Below are positions 43,569-52,501 of a stretch of DNA of 61,437 nt, piece by piece. Numbering within the stretch: position 1 is the first letter of the stretch; each line of letters begins with the position of its first letter. Under the pieces are notes generated by a model. It searched no databases. It worked only from the letters and a program-made list of their open reading frames with translations, and was not told where the DNA came from. The translations under genes and the position numbers were made by a program. Source of the stretch: Erwinia mallotivora (lineage in GTDB: Bacteria; Pseudomonadota; Gammaproteobacteria; Enterobacterales; Enterobacteriaceae); assembly GCF_000590885.1 (NCBI RefSeq), contig NZ_JFHN01000052.1:1-61437 (forward strand), written 5' to 3'.

Positions 43569-44834
43569 ATGAGTCAAAACCCGGTTATGGAGTCCGCCAG
43601 CGCCCCCAGCATGAAAAAAGAGCCGGATCTGATCCAGCGGTTACGTCAGGTGGACCGTGCGAAAACCCGCCGTTCGCTGCTACTGATAGCGCCCCTTTTT
43701 GCTTTTGTGTTGATCTGTTTCCTCTTTCCCATCCTGTCGATTCTCAGCAAGAGTGTCGAAAACCCTGAATTCAGCGACACGTTGCCGCAAACCACCGCCG
43801 CACTGAAAAAGTGGTCTGGCGAAACATTGCCGGACGAATCACTGTATGCCCTGCTGGGTAAAGAGCTGACAACAGCACGCGAACATGGACAAATTGCCGT
43901 GGTCGCCAAGCGTATGAGCTATGAAGATCCCAGCTTCCGCCGTCTGATCATTACCGTTCCCCGGCTGGTGCCGGAAAATGGTCAGAAGGTCAAAGAAGCG
44001 ATGATAGCGGCACAGCCGCTGTGGGGCGACATCGCCACCTGGAAAACGCTGCAACGCGCCGCCAGGCCGGTGACCAGTTACTATCTGCTGTCGGTATTTG
44101 ACCGCAAAGTTGACGCCAGAAGTGGTGAAATCACCGCACTTCCTGCCGACCAGGCGCTGTATGTGAATGTTTTGCTGCGCACCCTGTGGATGGCGCTGGT
44201 GGTAACGCTGCTGTGCGTCGGCATCGGCTATCCGCTGGCCTACTGGATGGCTAAGCAACCTTCAAACCGTGCGAATCTGCTGATGATCCTGGTACTGCTG
44301 CCGTTCTGGACCTCGCTGATTGTGCGGACCGCCAGCTGGATTGTGCTGTTGCAGTCAGGCGGGCTGATTAACCGGGCGCTGATGTGGACAGGCATCATTG
44401 ACCATCCGCTGACGCTGGTATTCAATCGCGTTGGCGTCTTTATTTCCATGACCCACATTCTGCTGCCTTTTATCGTACTGCCGCTGTATGCGGTGATGAA
44501 GGGTATCTCTCCGGGCTACATTCGCGCCGCCGTTTCGCTGGGTGCACATCCCTTTGTTGCTTTCTGGCGCGTTTATGTCCCGCAGACTTACGCCGGTATC
44601 GCGGCGGGCGCACTGCTGGTGTTTATGATGGCGATTGGTTATTACGTAACGCCAGCCCTGCTGGGTGCACCGGACGATCAGATGGTCAGTTACTTCGTTG
44701 CCTTCTTTACCAATGGCACCATGAACTGGGGTATGGCCGCCGCACTGGGCAGCCAGCTGCTGATTATCGTCATGCTGCTCTATATCGTTTACGTGCGCGT
44801 GACCCGGACGTCTGCCGAAGCGGCAGCGCATTAA
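43569..44834 (+). CDS. ABC transporter permease, PotB-like, with large periplasmic insertion
   Basis: This is a 421-residue permease, longer than PotB (about 275). After TM1 (residues about 37-60) there is a soluble stretch of about 130 residues (61-190) before the core of five more helices. The EAA-type loop that docks on the ATPase is in GAHPFVAFWRVYVPQTYAGI. Extended permeases of this kind occur in some polyamine or amino-compound importers. Start has AAAGGAG eight bases upstream. It lies 57 bp after the binding protein and 7 bp before the second permease. Confidence 0.85.
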   Translation: MSQNPVMESASAPSMKKEPDLIQRLRQVDRAKTRRSLLLIAPLFAFVLICFLFPILSILSKSVENPEFSDTLPQTTAALKKWSGETLPDESLYALLGKELTTAREHGQIAVVAKRMSYEDPSFRRLIITVPRLVPENGQKVKEAMIAAQPLWGDIATWKTLQRAARPVTSYYLLSVFDRKVDARSGEITALPADQALYVNVLLRTLWMALVVTLLCVGIGYPLAYWMAKQPSNRANLLMILVLLPFWTSLIVRTASWIVLLQSGGLINRALMWTGIIDHPLTLVFNRVGVFISMTHILLPFIVLPLYAVMKGISPGYIRAAVSLGAHPFVAFWRVYVPQTYAGIAAGALLVFMMAIGYYVTPALLGAPDDQMVSYFVAFFTNGTMNWGMAAALGSQLLIIVMLLYIVYVRVTRTSAEAAAH

Positions 44835-44841
44835 GGAGAGG

Positions 44842-45672
44842 ATGATGAGACAAAAAGGTAGTCAGACGCTACGCCTGTGGAACGCATTTTTTAACCTTTA
44901 CAGCGCGGCGATATTAATTTTTCTGATTGTGCCGATCCTGGTGATTGTGCCGCTGTCATTTAATTCAAGTTCATTTCTCAGCTACCCGCTCAGTGGCTTT
45001 TTACTGCGCTGGTATCAGACCTTCTTTCACTCACAGGAATGGCTGAATTCCCTGCTCAACAGCCTGATGATTGCTCCGCTGGCAACGCTGCTGGCCACGG
45101 TCCTGGGGGTGCTGGCTTCGATGGGGCTGGTTCGCGGTGAGTTTCGCGGCAAAGGGCTGGTGATGGCGGTGCTGATTTCTCCGATGGTAGCACCCGTAGT
45201 GATTATCGCCGTGGGCATGTTTTTCTTTTTTGCTAAATTGTCACTGCTCAACAGCTATCTGGGCCTGGTGCTGGCCCATGCCCTGCTCGGCGTGCCTTTT
45301 GTGGTGATTACCGTCGTGGCAGTACTGAAAAGTTATGACACCAACCTGTCACGGGCAGCGGCCAGTCTTGGCGCGCCGCCATTACTGACTTTCCGCAAAG
45401 TCACGCTGCCGCTGATTGCTCCCGGCGTCTTCTCCGGTGCGCTGTTTGCCTTCGCGACCTCGTTTGACGAAGTGGTGGTGACGCTGTTCCTCGCCAGTCC
45501 ACGCCAGCGCACCCTGCCGATTCAGATGTTTGCCGGTATACGTGAGAATCTTGATCCCACTATCGCCGCTGCCGCCTCGCTGATGATTGGTGCGTCATTA
45601 ATTCTGCTGATCGTCATGGAATTGCTGCGACGTCGTGGTGAAAAAATGCGCCAGAGTAGCCCTGCCCACTGA
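44842..45672 (+). CDS. ABC transporter permease, PotC-like
   Basis: This is a 276-residue integral membrane protein with six predicted helices. The EAA loop is visible as LSRAAASLGAPPLLTFRKVTLPLI. It matches the PotC half of spermidine/putrescine-type importers. SD GGAGAGG sits directly before two adjacent ATGs (44842 and 44845). It is the last gene of this transcription unit. Confidence 0.88.
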   Translation: MMRQKGSQTLRLWNAFFNLYSAAILIFLIVPILVIVPLSFNSSSFLSYPLSGFLLRWYQTFFHSQEWLNSLLNSLMIAPLATLLATVLGVLASMGLVRGEFRGKGLVMAVLISPMVAPVVIIAVGMFFFFAKLSLLNSYLGLVLAHALLGVPFVVITVVAVLKSYDTNLSRAAASLGAPPLLTFRKVTLPLIAPGVFSGALFAFATSFDEVVVTLFLASPRQRTLPIQMFAGIRENLDPTIAAAASLMIGASLILLIVMELLRRRGEKMRQSSPAH

Positions 45673-45685
45673 TATCAGCCCTTCA

Positions 45686-45709
45686 ATCAGCCGGCTGCCG
45701 CTGGCTGAT
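45686..45709 (+). terminator. hairpin after the permease operon (weak terminator)
   Basis: Stem ATCAGCC/GGCTGAT with a 10-base loop lies 13 bp after the permease stop. No T-run follows, so function is uncertain. Confidence 0.4.
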
Positions 45710-46022
45710 AACCTTTACCCCCGGACGTCAGCTTCAGATTAATAAAAAACGCGGTATTTTCCCCGGCAGCAGCTACTGAGGGCATTATTTACCCTGTTCA
45801 GAAAAATATATTCCCCGCCCGAAAATCGTATTAATACATCGTGGTGAATTAATAATAAAAGTTCCATTATTTAAATTATTTTTCTCAGGCAGCCTCCAGG
45901 TCGTGAAATAACACGCAATTAATCCGCACCCTGCTTCCAGGATAACTCCCAAAACATAAAATTCATTTTACAACAGCATCAGCTATGATAAATTTCCCTC
46001 ACAAATAACGGAGGGTTACCAA
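45710..46022. other. AT-rich gene-free stretch before the small secreted-peptide gene
   Basis: I see no gene here. The last 100 bases are strongly AT-rich and presumably hold the promoter for the peptide gene at 46023, whose Shine-Dalgarno GGAGGG lies at the end of this stretch. Confidence 0.4.
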
Positions 46023-46199
46023 ATGAAAACTGTTTTTAAATTTGTCGTGTTGATCTCCCTGTCAGCATTCGCTGCCTTTAGCGCAAATGCGGCACATGGT
46101 GGCGGTGTTAAATCATATCCACCAGAGACCGGCTCTGGTTTTATCTCTGACTGCCCGGATAATAATCCTTACTGCACCAGTGATAACGGCCTGAACTAA
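46023..46199 (+). CDS. small secreted peptide, 58 residues
   Basis: A 58-codon frame opens with GGAGGG seven bases before the ATG. It encodes a textbook Sec signal (MKTVFKFVVLISLSAFAAFS followed by ANAA) and a 34-residue mature part with two cysteines six residues apart (SDCPDNNPYCTSD) that could form a disulphide. The mature N-terminus begins near AHGGGV. A T-rich terminator follows. I do not recognise the family; secretion is a prediction from the signal only. It is too short for many gene-calling cut-offs. Confidence 0.7.
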   Translation: MKTVFKFVVLISLSAFAAFSANAAHGGGVKSYPPETGSGFISDCPDNNPYCTSDNGLN

Positions 46200-46254
46200 T
46201 CAGTCTGCCACGCGGATTAATACGTACTGCGCCTTAAAATCATTCAGCTATCAG

Positions 46255-46294
46255 GCCGGCATTATTTCATCGGATAATCCGGCTTTTATTATTT
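46255..46294 (+). terminator. terminator of the small-peptide gene
   Basis: Stem GCCGG-C-ATTAT/ATAAT-CCGGC (46255-46265 with 46274-46283) with one bulge is followed by TTTTATTATTTT. The end of the convergent 40-codon frame overlaps it. Confidence 0.75.
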
Positions 46295-46411
46295 TAACAG
46301 CACCTGATATCTGTCTGGTGGATATCCGTTCATTCGGAAGAGATTAACCAGTCTTACGATAAGAGTAATAATTATCACTCCCGCCTCAGCAATATAAAGC
46401 CAATATTTCAT
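46289..46411 (-). CDS. possible 40-residue single-span membrane peptide
   Basis: On the minus strand an ATG at 46411 preceded by GGGAG and GAGG opens a 40-residue frame: MKYWLYIAEAGVIIITLIVR, then LVNLFRMNGYPPDRYQ and LLK. One hydrophobic span (residues 5-26) is followed by a basic and polar tail. The frame extends upstream to 46534, but that part looks non-coding. Similarity to known small membrane proteins is not evident. It converges with the secreted-peptide gene and shares its terminator. This is a weak call resting on composition and ribosome site alone. Confidence 0.35.
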   Translation of the reverse strand: MKYWLYIAEAGVIIITLIVRLVNLFRMNGYPPDRYQVLLK

Positions 46412-46595
46412 CCTCTTTTTTACTCCCTTATTTTTACCCTGATGGCAATAAGAACCTGTCCCACCACGCGTTATTGTCGCCAGTCTGGACACGGACAGAA
46501 ACCGGAGCGTACAGGGATAAAATCCCTGCGTCACACGGCTTCAGTCAGGAATATAAAAATCACTGTTGTGCCAGCTTTCACCAGAAAGCGGCGGG

Positions 46596-46627
46596 TGAAA
46601 CAAAGGACGCGAACGGCCAACGCGTCC
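46596..46627 (-). terminator. terminator of yfcD
   Basis: On the minus strand stem GGACGCG/CGCGTCC (46621-46627 with 46605-46611) with a 9-base loop is followed by TTTGTTT, 22 bp after the yfcD stop. Confidence 0.75.
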
Positions 46628-46649
46628 TCTGGCTGAGGCTGATATCAGA

Positions 46650-47187
46650 TCAGGCCTGGCGGTTAACGGCGTGGCCCTGTTCGCTGTTACGGCTGAGCCA
46701 CAGTGACAGCGCCTTCAGGGAATCATCGGTAAACTCATCACAGCGTGCGGTGATCTCTTCCGGCGTCATCCAGAAAATTTCATCCACCTCTTCTTCCTGC
46801 ATGGCAAAAGGGCCATGCGAAACGCAGCTGAACAGTCCGCCCCAGACCCGACAGTGCTGATCTTCAAAATAGAAAACGCCGTGCTCAGCAAAAGGCACAT
46901 CGGCTATGCCCAGCTCCTCTTCCGCTTCACGACGGGCTGACTCCAGCAAAATCTTCACCGCTCTGCACCACGCCACCCGCAGTGGCATCCAGCATCCCCG
47001 GCATAAAATCTTTGATCGCCGTGCGCCGCTGAACCAGGATGTTCCCCATACCATCGTGCACCACAATATAGGTCGCACGATGGCGAAGGCACTGCGCCCG
47101 CATCTGTGCCCGGCTGGATTGTGCAATAACCTCGTTATCTTCATTAACGATGTCCACCCACTCCACGCCGCTGTCTTGCTCCACCAT
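46650..47187 (-). pseudogene. yfcD: Nudix hydrolase YfcD, frameshifted
   Basis: Two minus-strand frames together give the whole of YfcD. From 47187 the first frame runs [20 protein letters not shown] through [13 protein letters not shown] and then goes out of phase. The second frame supplies [14 protein letters not shown] to the end at 46650. Removing one T from the TTTT run at 46948-46951 (minus-strand reading) restores [20 protein letters not shown], exactly the Nudix box. The break therefore cuts the catalytic motif and the product as read would be inactive. It is either a recent mutation or a homopolymer sequencing error. Confidence 0.85.
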
Positions 47188-47282
47188 CCGTCACCCTTTT
47201 TCTGTTCTGGCGCATCAGCGCTGGTCTGTTTTTTTCCCGCACAGTGTGCCACGGGAAAGTGAAAAATTATAATCCCACAATG

Positions 47283-47954
<672 letters not shown>

Positions 47955-48147
47955 TCATCTTGTTTACCCACTTTTTCAACAGAAGGCAATCTCTGTGCAA
48001 CATGTTAATCACAATAGCGGCCTGAATCCGCGTAGCGCGGCTGAGTTATCGCTGCGGGTGCTAAGCTTTACCGCTTTTCCTGCCAACATATTCTAAGCTG
48101 AACGATAAAGCGTTGCGTTTTAACTTCACCGATTAAGGATCAAAAGG

Positions 48148-49041
48148 ATGCACATTTTACTGACCGGCGGAACCGGCCTGATTGGCCGACATCTGATACC
48201 CCGATTGTTACAGAGAGGCGCACAGGTCAGCGTGGTCACCCGCGATGTGGCGGGTGCTCGCCGCAAACTTGGCGAAGGGGTCAATCTGTGGTCAGGGCTG
48301 GATCAACAGCGTGATTTAAACGCTGTCGATGCGGTCATCAACCTTGCGGGAGAGCCGATCGCAGACAAACGCTGGACAGAGCAACAAAAACAACGGCTTT
48401 GTCAGAGCCGCTGGCAGATTACCGGGAAGCTTGCAGCGCTGATCAACGCCAGTGAGACACCACCGGCAGTGTTCATTTCCGGCTCAGCCAGCGGTTATTA
48501 CGGCAACAGCGGCGATGGCGTGCTGACTGAAGAAGATGATGGTCATCAGGAGTTCACTCACCTGCTTTGCGCTGAATGGGAAGCGCTGGCGCGGGCGGCA
48601 GAAAGTGATCAAACCCGGGTTTGCCTGCTGCGTACCGGCGTGGTACTGGCAAAAGAAGGCGGTGCGCTTGGCAAAATGAAATTACCGTTTCGCCTGGGAG
48701 CGGGCGGTCCACTGGGCAATGGCAGGCAGTATATGCCGTGGATCCATCTTGATGACATGCTCAGTGCCATACTCTGGCTGCTGGACAATCCGCATCTCAG
48801 CGGCCCTTTTAATATGGTGGCACCTTATGCGGTGCGTAACGAACAGTTTGCCGCGGCGCTGGGCCACGCCATGCACCGTCCGGCCTGGGTTCGCGTCCCC
48901 GCCAGCGCTGTCAGAGTGATGATGGGTGAGTCCTCGGTGCTGGTGCTGGGAGGTCAGCATCTGCTGCCGAAACGCCTGGAAGAGTCGGGCTTTGTTTTTC
49001 GCTGGTATCAACTGGATAAGGCGCTGGCCGATGTGGTTTAG
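48148..49041 (+). CDS. yfcH: atypical SDR-family epimerase YfcH
   Basis: This is a 297-residue NAD(P)-binding protein with the N-terminal Rossmann motif [13 protein letters not shown], then [32 protein letters not shown] (active-site Tyr) and a C-terminal DUF1731 segment ([20 protein letters not shown]). The length equals E. coli YfcH. The substrate is unknown. In E. coli folX precedes yfcH; here folX is absent and yfcF lies upstream in the opposite direction. SD is AAGGATCAAAAGG. Confidence 0.92.
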   Translation: MHILLTGGTGLIGRHLIPRLLQRGAQVSVVTRDVAGARRKLGEGVNLWSGLDQQRDLNAVDAVINLAGEPIADKRWTEQQKQRLCQSRWQITGKLAALINASETPPAVFISGSASGYYGNSGDGVLTEEDDGHQEFTHLLCAEWEALARAAESDQTRVCLLRTGVVLAKEGGALGKMKLPFRLGAGGPLGNGRQYMPWIHLDDMLSAILWLLDNPHLSGPFNMVAPYAVRNEQFAAALGHAMHRPAWVRVPASAVRVMMGESSVLVLGGQHLLPKRLEESGFVFRWYQLDKALADVV

Positions 49042-49045
49042 CCCC

Positions 49046-49098
49046 GCAGAGGCGTCACCGTCTCCTCCGACGGAGGAGACGAACTTTAACCCCTCTGC
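49046..49098. repeat. nested inverted repeats between yfcH and hisP
   Basis: A perfect 10-bp hairpin CGTCTCCTCC-GAC-GGAGGAGACG (49059-49081) sits inside outer arms GCAGAGG (49046-49052) and CCTCTGC (49092-49098). It lies between convergent genes. No T-run follows on either strand, so it is not a classical terminator. Confidence 0.6.
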
Positions 49099-49154
49099 AC
49101 CAGGTAACCTGCATGCCCGGTGCGACAGAGTAGCCAGCGCTGTTTGCAGAAAAG

Positions 49155-49928
49155 CTACTTCAGTGCGCCAGAGAGAAACTGTTGCAGACGTGGGCTTTTG
49201 GGATTGCTGAACAGTTCGTGTGGCGGCCCCTCTTCTTCAATTTTCCCCTGGTGCAGGAAAATCACATGGCTGGAGACGTGGCGGGCAAACTCCATTTCAT
49301 GGGTCACCACCACCATGGTTTTGCCCTCTTCCGCCAGTTTCTGCATGATCTTCAGCACCTCACCCACCAGTTCAGGATCCAGGGCAGAGGTCGGCTCATC
49401 AAACAGCAACACTTCCGGCTCCATCGCCAGCGCTCTGGCGATAGAAACGCGCTGCTGCTGACCACCAGAGAGATTAACCGGATATTTAGCGCGAGCGCGT
49501 TCATCAATGCCCACTTTATCCAGATAGCGGATCGCCCGCTCCTGCGCCTCTGCCTTACTCAGTCCCAGTACCTGGATCGGGGCTTCCATCACGTTCTGCA
49601 ATACCGTCATGTGGCTCCACAGATTGAAGTGCTGAAACACCATCGTCAGGCTGGTACGCAGTTCACGCAGCTGCTCTTTATTCGACACCTTAAGCTGCCC
49701 ATCGGTATCACGCACCAGATTAATGGTCTGATTATTCACCGCGATAGTGCCTTCGCTGGGCTTTTCCAGGAAATTAATGCAGCGTAAAAAGGTGCTTTTC
49801 CCCGAACCGGATGAGCCGATAATGCTGATAACATCCCCGGCATTTGCCTGAAGAGAAACCCCTTTAAGTACCTCAAACTCGCCATAGCGTTTGTGCAGTT
49901 CCGTCACGCTTAATTTTTTTTCACTCAT
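49155..49928 (-). CDS. hisP: histidine/basic amino acid ABC transporter ATPase HisP
   Basis: HisP powers import of histidine (and lysine/arginine/ornithine) through HisQM. Walker [10 protein letters not shown], the signature [15 protein letters not shown], Walker [15 protein letters not shown] and the H-loop VTHEM are all present. A TTG at 49940 would extend the frame and overlap hisM. I prefer the ATG at 49928 ([16 protein letters not shown]), which aligns with the E. coli start and gives 257 residues. Confidence 0.95.
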   Translation of the reverse strand: MSEKKLSVTELHKRYGEFEVLKGVSLQANAGDVISIIGSSGSGKSTFLRCINFLEKPSEGTIAVNNQTINLVRDTDGQLKVSNKEQLRELRTSLTMVFQHFNLWSHMTVLQNVMEAPIQVLGLSKAEAQERAIRYLDKVGIDERARAKYPVNLSGGQQQRVSIARALAMEPEVLLFDEPTSALDPELVGEVLKIMQKLAEEGKTMVVVTHEMEFARHVSSHVIFLHQGKIEEEGPPHELFSNPKSPRLQQFLSGALK

Positions 49929-49936
49929 AATTTTGC

Positions 49937-50653
49937 TCAATGGGTTGATGAGGGTTTAACGTGCTTCAGCCAGCGTTTTTCCGCTTTGCGGAACAGACTA
50001 ATCAACACCGTCGAGATAAGCAGATACAGTACGGCGGCGATACCGAAGGCGGTGAACGGCTGATAAGTCGCAGAGTTGATATCGCGCGCCACCTTCAGCA
50101 GGTCGGGCACCGTGGCGGTGAAGGCCAGCGCCGTCGAGTGCAGCATCAGGATCACTTCATTGCTGTATGCCGGCAGCGCAGTACGCAGCGCCGAAGGCAG
50201 AATAATGCAGCGATACAGCTTAAAGGTGGAGAAGCCATAAGCCCGGGCGGCTTCAATCTCACCATGTGGCACCGCACGGATGGCTCCGGCAAATATTTCC
50301 GTTGTGTAGGCGCAGGTATTCAGCGTCAGGGCCAGCAGCGTACAGTTAAGTCCGCTGCGGAAAAAAGCGTTCAGCAGATCGTTTCCCTTCACCACTTCCA
50401 GCGTGTACATACCGGAGTAGAACACCAGCAGTTGCACATAGAGCGGCGTGCCGCGAAAAATGTAAGTGAACAGCCAGACGGGAAAACGTACCGCCCTGAG
50501 GGGAGAAACCCGCGCCACCGCCAGCAGCACCGCCATGCAACCGCCCAGCGCAACGGAAATAATCAGCAACCACAACGTAATGGCCACCCCACTAAAACGA
50601 TAGCCGTCACTCCACAGCAGGGCTTTCCAGTACTCCTGTATAATCTCTGTCAT
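49937..50653 (-). CDS. hisM: histidine ABC transporter permease HisM
   Basis: This 238-residue permease pairs with HisQ. The EAA loop is [21 protein letters not shown], read in overlapping parts at residues about 133-152, and it contacts His[21 protein letters not shown] is a second family motif. Its start overlaps the hisQ stop by 4 bp. Confidence 0.95.
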   Translation of the reverse strand: MTEIIQEYWKALLWSDGYRFSGVAITLWLLIISVALGGCMAVLLAVARVSPLRAVRFPVWLFTYIFRGTPLYVQLLVFYSGMYTLEVVKGNDLLNAFFRSGLNCTLLALTLNTCAYTTEIFAGAIRAVPHGEIEAARAYGFSTFKLYRCIILPSALRTALPAYSNEVILMLHSTALAFTATVPDLLKVARDINSATYQPFTAFGIAAVLYLLISTVLISLFRKAEKRWLKHVKPSSTH

Positions 50654-51336
50654 AAATCAGCCCTTCTTACCCCCACTGAATAGCGACGGTTAAGCCACCA
50701 CAGCACCCCATTGGAAAGCGTGGTGAAAATCAGATAAATAATGCCCGCCACGATGGCGAACCAGAAAGGCTGCCAGGTGCTTTTTCCCGCCAGCTGGGTG
50801 GCTTTTACCACATCTTCCAGCCCCAGCAGCGACACCAGCGCCGTGGCTTTCAGGATCACCTGCCAGTTATTGCCAATTCCCGGGAGCGCATAGCGCATCA
50901 TCCCCGGAAACAGGATGCGGCGAAAAGTCTGGGAGGAGGTAAAACCAAAAGCGGTAGCCGCTTCAATCTGCCCCTTAGGAACAGCCATCCACGCACCACG
51001 AAAAGTTTCAGTAAAGTAAGCGCCGTAGATAAAACCGAGGGTGATAATCCCGGCCACCATCGGGTCAATATCAAACTGGGCGATGCCGAGCAGATCGGTA
51101 AGAGAGTTGAGGGCAATTTGTAGCCCGTAAAAAATCAGCAGCATCAGCACCAGGTCGGGAACGCCCCGGATCAGGGTGGTGTAGCCTGCAAAAATCCACG
51201 CCAGTGGCCGACGGCCCGAGAGCTTCCCGGCGGCACCGACCAACCCCAGTATCACCGCCAGTAACACCGAACTGAGCGCCAGCTCCAGCGTGACCAGCGC
51301 CCCTTTAAAAATGACTTCAGAATAGCCATACAGCAT
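50650..51336 (-). CDS. hisQ: histidine ABC transporter permease HisQ
   Basis: This is a 228-residue permease of the polar amino-acid family. The EAA segment GQIEAATAFGFTSSQTFRRI is intact. RGVPDLVLMLLIFYG is the matching N-terminal motif. It lies 97 bp after hisJ, behind a strong hairpin, and overlaps hisM. Confidence 0.95.
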   Translation of the reverse strand: MLYGYSEVIFKGALVTLELALSSVLLAVILGLVGAAGKLSGRRPLAWIFAGYTTLIRGVPDLVLMLLIFYGLQIALNSLTDLLGIAQFDIDPMVAGIITLGFIYGAYFTETFRGAWMAVPKGQIEAATAFGFTSSQTFRRILFPGMMRYALPGIGNNWQVILKATALVSLLGLEDVVKATQLAGKSTWQPFWFAIVAGIIYLIFTTLSNGVLWWLNRRYSVGVRRADL

Positions 51337-51387
51337 AAATATGTCCTGTCCCCTTAACTTCGCGTTTTATCCGCCCGGAGCGTACAA

Positions 51388-51420
51388 AACGGGGGCCGCC
51401 GTCCACGGGCAGGCCCCCCC
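51388..51420 (-). terminator. hisJ-hisQ intercistronic hairpin (partial terminator)
   Basis: On the minus strand, stem GGGGGCC/GGCCCCC (51412-51418 with 51391-51397) with a 14-base loop is followed by GTTTTG. A structured element also lies at this place in Salmonella, where it helps make more binding protein than membrane complex. Confidence 0.7.
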
Positions 51421-51433
51421 TGACAGGTTTTTT

Positions 51434-52216
51434 TTAACCGCCGTATACGTCAAAGTCGAAATATTTTTTTGCCAGCTTCGCGTAGGTGCCATCTTTGCGC
51501 ATGGCATCGAAAGCTTTATCGATCGCCGCTTTCAGTTTGGCGTCATCTTTGCGCATTCCCATACCGGTGCCCACGCCGAAGATTTTGTCATCTTTTACCG
51601 CAGGCCCCGCAAAGGCATAACCTTTACCGGCGGGTTGCTTCAGAAAACCTTCGCTGGCGGCAACTTCATCCTGGAATGCCGCATCAATACGTCCGGCGGC
51701 CAGATCCTGATAAACCAGATCCTGATTAGCATAAGGCGTGATGGTAATGCCCTGAGGACGCCAGTACTGATTGGCATAGGTTTCCTGCACGGTGCCCTGT
51801 AACAGACCGATGGTTTTCCCCTTCAGCGATGCCACGTCCGGCAGAATTTTTGATCCCTTCGGCGCAATCAGACGAGAGTTAGCCGCATACAGTTTTTCCG
51901 AGAAGGCGATCTCCTGCTGACGTTTTTCGGTGATCGACAGCGAAGAGATAATCGCGTCAATTTTTTTCGCTTTCAGCGACGGGATCAGCGCATCAAAATC
52001 ACTTTCCACATAGGTGCATTTGGCCTGCATACGCTTACAGATTTCGTTCGCCAGATCGATATCAAAACCCACCAGCTGACCCTGCGCATTTTTCGATTCA
52101 AACGGCGCGTAGGTTGGATCGGTGCCAATACGAAGCGTTTTTGGCGCCGCAGCAAAGGCGCTGCTGCTTCCTGCCAGAGCCAGCAGCAGTGAAAAGGCCA
52201 GGACCTGCTTTTTCAT
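51434..52216 (-). CDS. hisJ: histidine-binding periplasmic protein HisJ (ArgT/HisJ family)
   Basis: This 260-residue binding protein has a Sec signal ([20 protein letters not shown] then FA) and mature [35 protein letters not shown], and [19 protein letters not shown]. The family binds histidine or lysine/arginine/ornithine. E. coli and Salmonella have argT and hisJ in tandem; only one binding protein is present here. The upstream region bears a sigma-54 promoter and NtrC-like sites. I cannot tell HisJ from ArgT specificity by eye. Confidence 0.92.
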   Translation of the reverse strand: MKKQVLAFSLLLALAGSSSAFAAAPKTLRIGTDPTYAPFESKNAQGQLVGFDIDLANEICKRMQAKCTYVESDFDALIPSLKAKKIDAIISSLSITEKRQQEIAFSEKLYAANSRLIAPKGSKILPDVASLKGKTIGLLQGTVQETYANQYWRPQGITITPYANQDLVYQDLAAGRIDAAFQDEVAASEGFLKQPAGKGYAFAGPAVKDDKIFGVGTGMGMRKDDAKLKAAIDKAFDAMRKDGTYAKLAKKYFDFDVYGG

Positions 52217-52288
52217 AGATTCCCCTCAATTGTGGTTTTTATTATCAAATCGTGATGTGTGTATAGCGCCGTAGCAGCACATTTCATT

Positions 52289-52304
52289 TGCAGCTTTCGT
52301 GCCA
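52289..52304 (-). promoter_or_regulatory. sigma-54 (-24/-12) promoter of hisJ
   Basis: On the minus strand TGGCAC-GAAAG-CTGCA matches the sigma-54 consensus TGGCAC-N5-TTGCA at all but one base, including the invariant GG (52302-52303) and GC (52290-52291). A start near 52278 would leave a leader of about 62 bases to hisJ. The argT gene of Salmonella has such a nitrogen-regulated promoter. Confidence 0.75.
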
Positions 52305-52421
52305 CTTTTTTTACCCGCCTGCCCCATTTCAGCGCATCGGGGCAGCGACCTGTCTTGCCGGGACCCTCGTCCGACAGGCGTGAGAATATATAGCAGGTTT
52401 CTGGTGATGAGGTGGCGACTA

Positions 52422-52438
52422 TGACGCATTATGGTGCA
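52422..52438 (-). promoter_or_regulatory. NtrC-like binding site A
   Basis: Minus-strand TGCACCATAATGCGTCA resembles the NtrC palindrome TGCACC-N5-GGTGCA. The left half is perfect and the right half degenerate. It lies about 133 bp upstream of the -24/-12 element. Confidence 0.5.
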
Positions 52439-52472
52439 CGCAATGCATGAAAAGCGATTCAGCAACGATTTG

Positions 52473-52489
52473 CGCACCAATACAATGCA
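52473..52489 (-). promoter_or_regulatory. NtrC-like binding site B
   Basis: Minus-strand TGCATTGTATTGGTGCG has the form of glnA NtrC sites (right half TTGGTGC matches). Its centre is 51 bp from site A, close to five helical turns. Confidence 0.5.
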
Positions 52490-52501
52490 AGGACGTACCC
52501 T

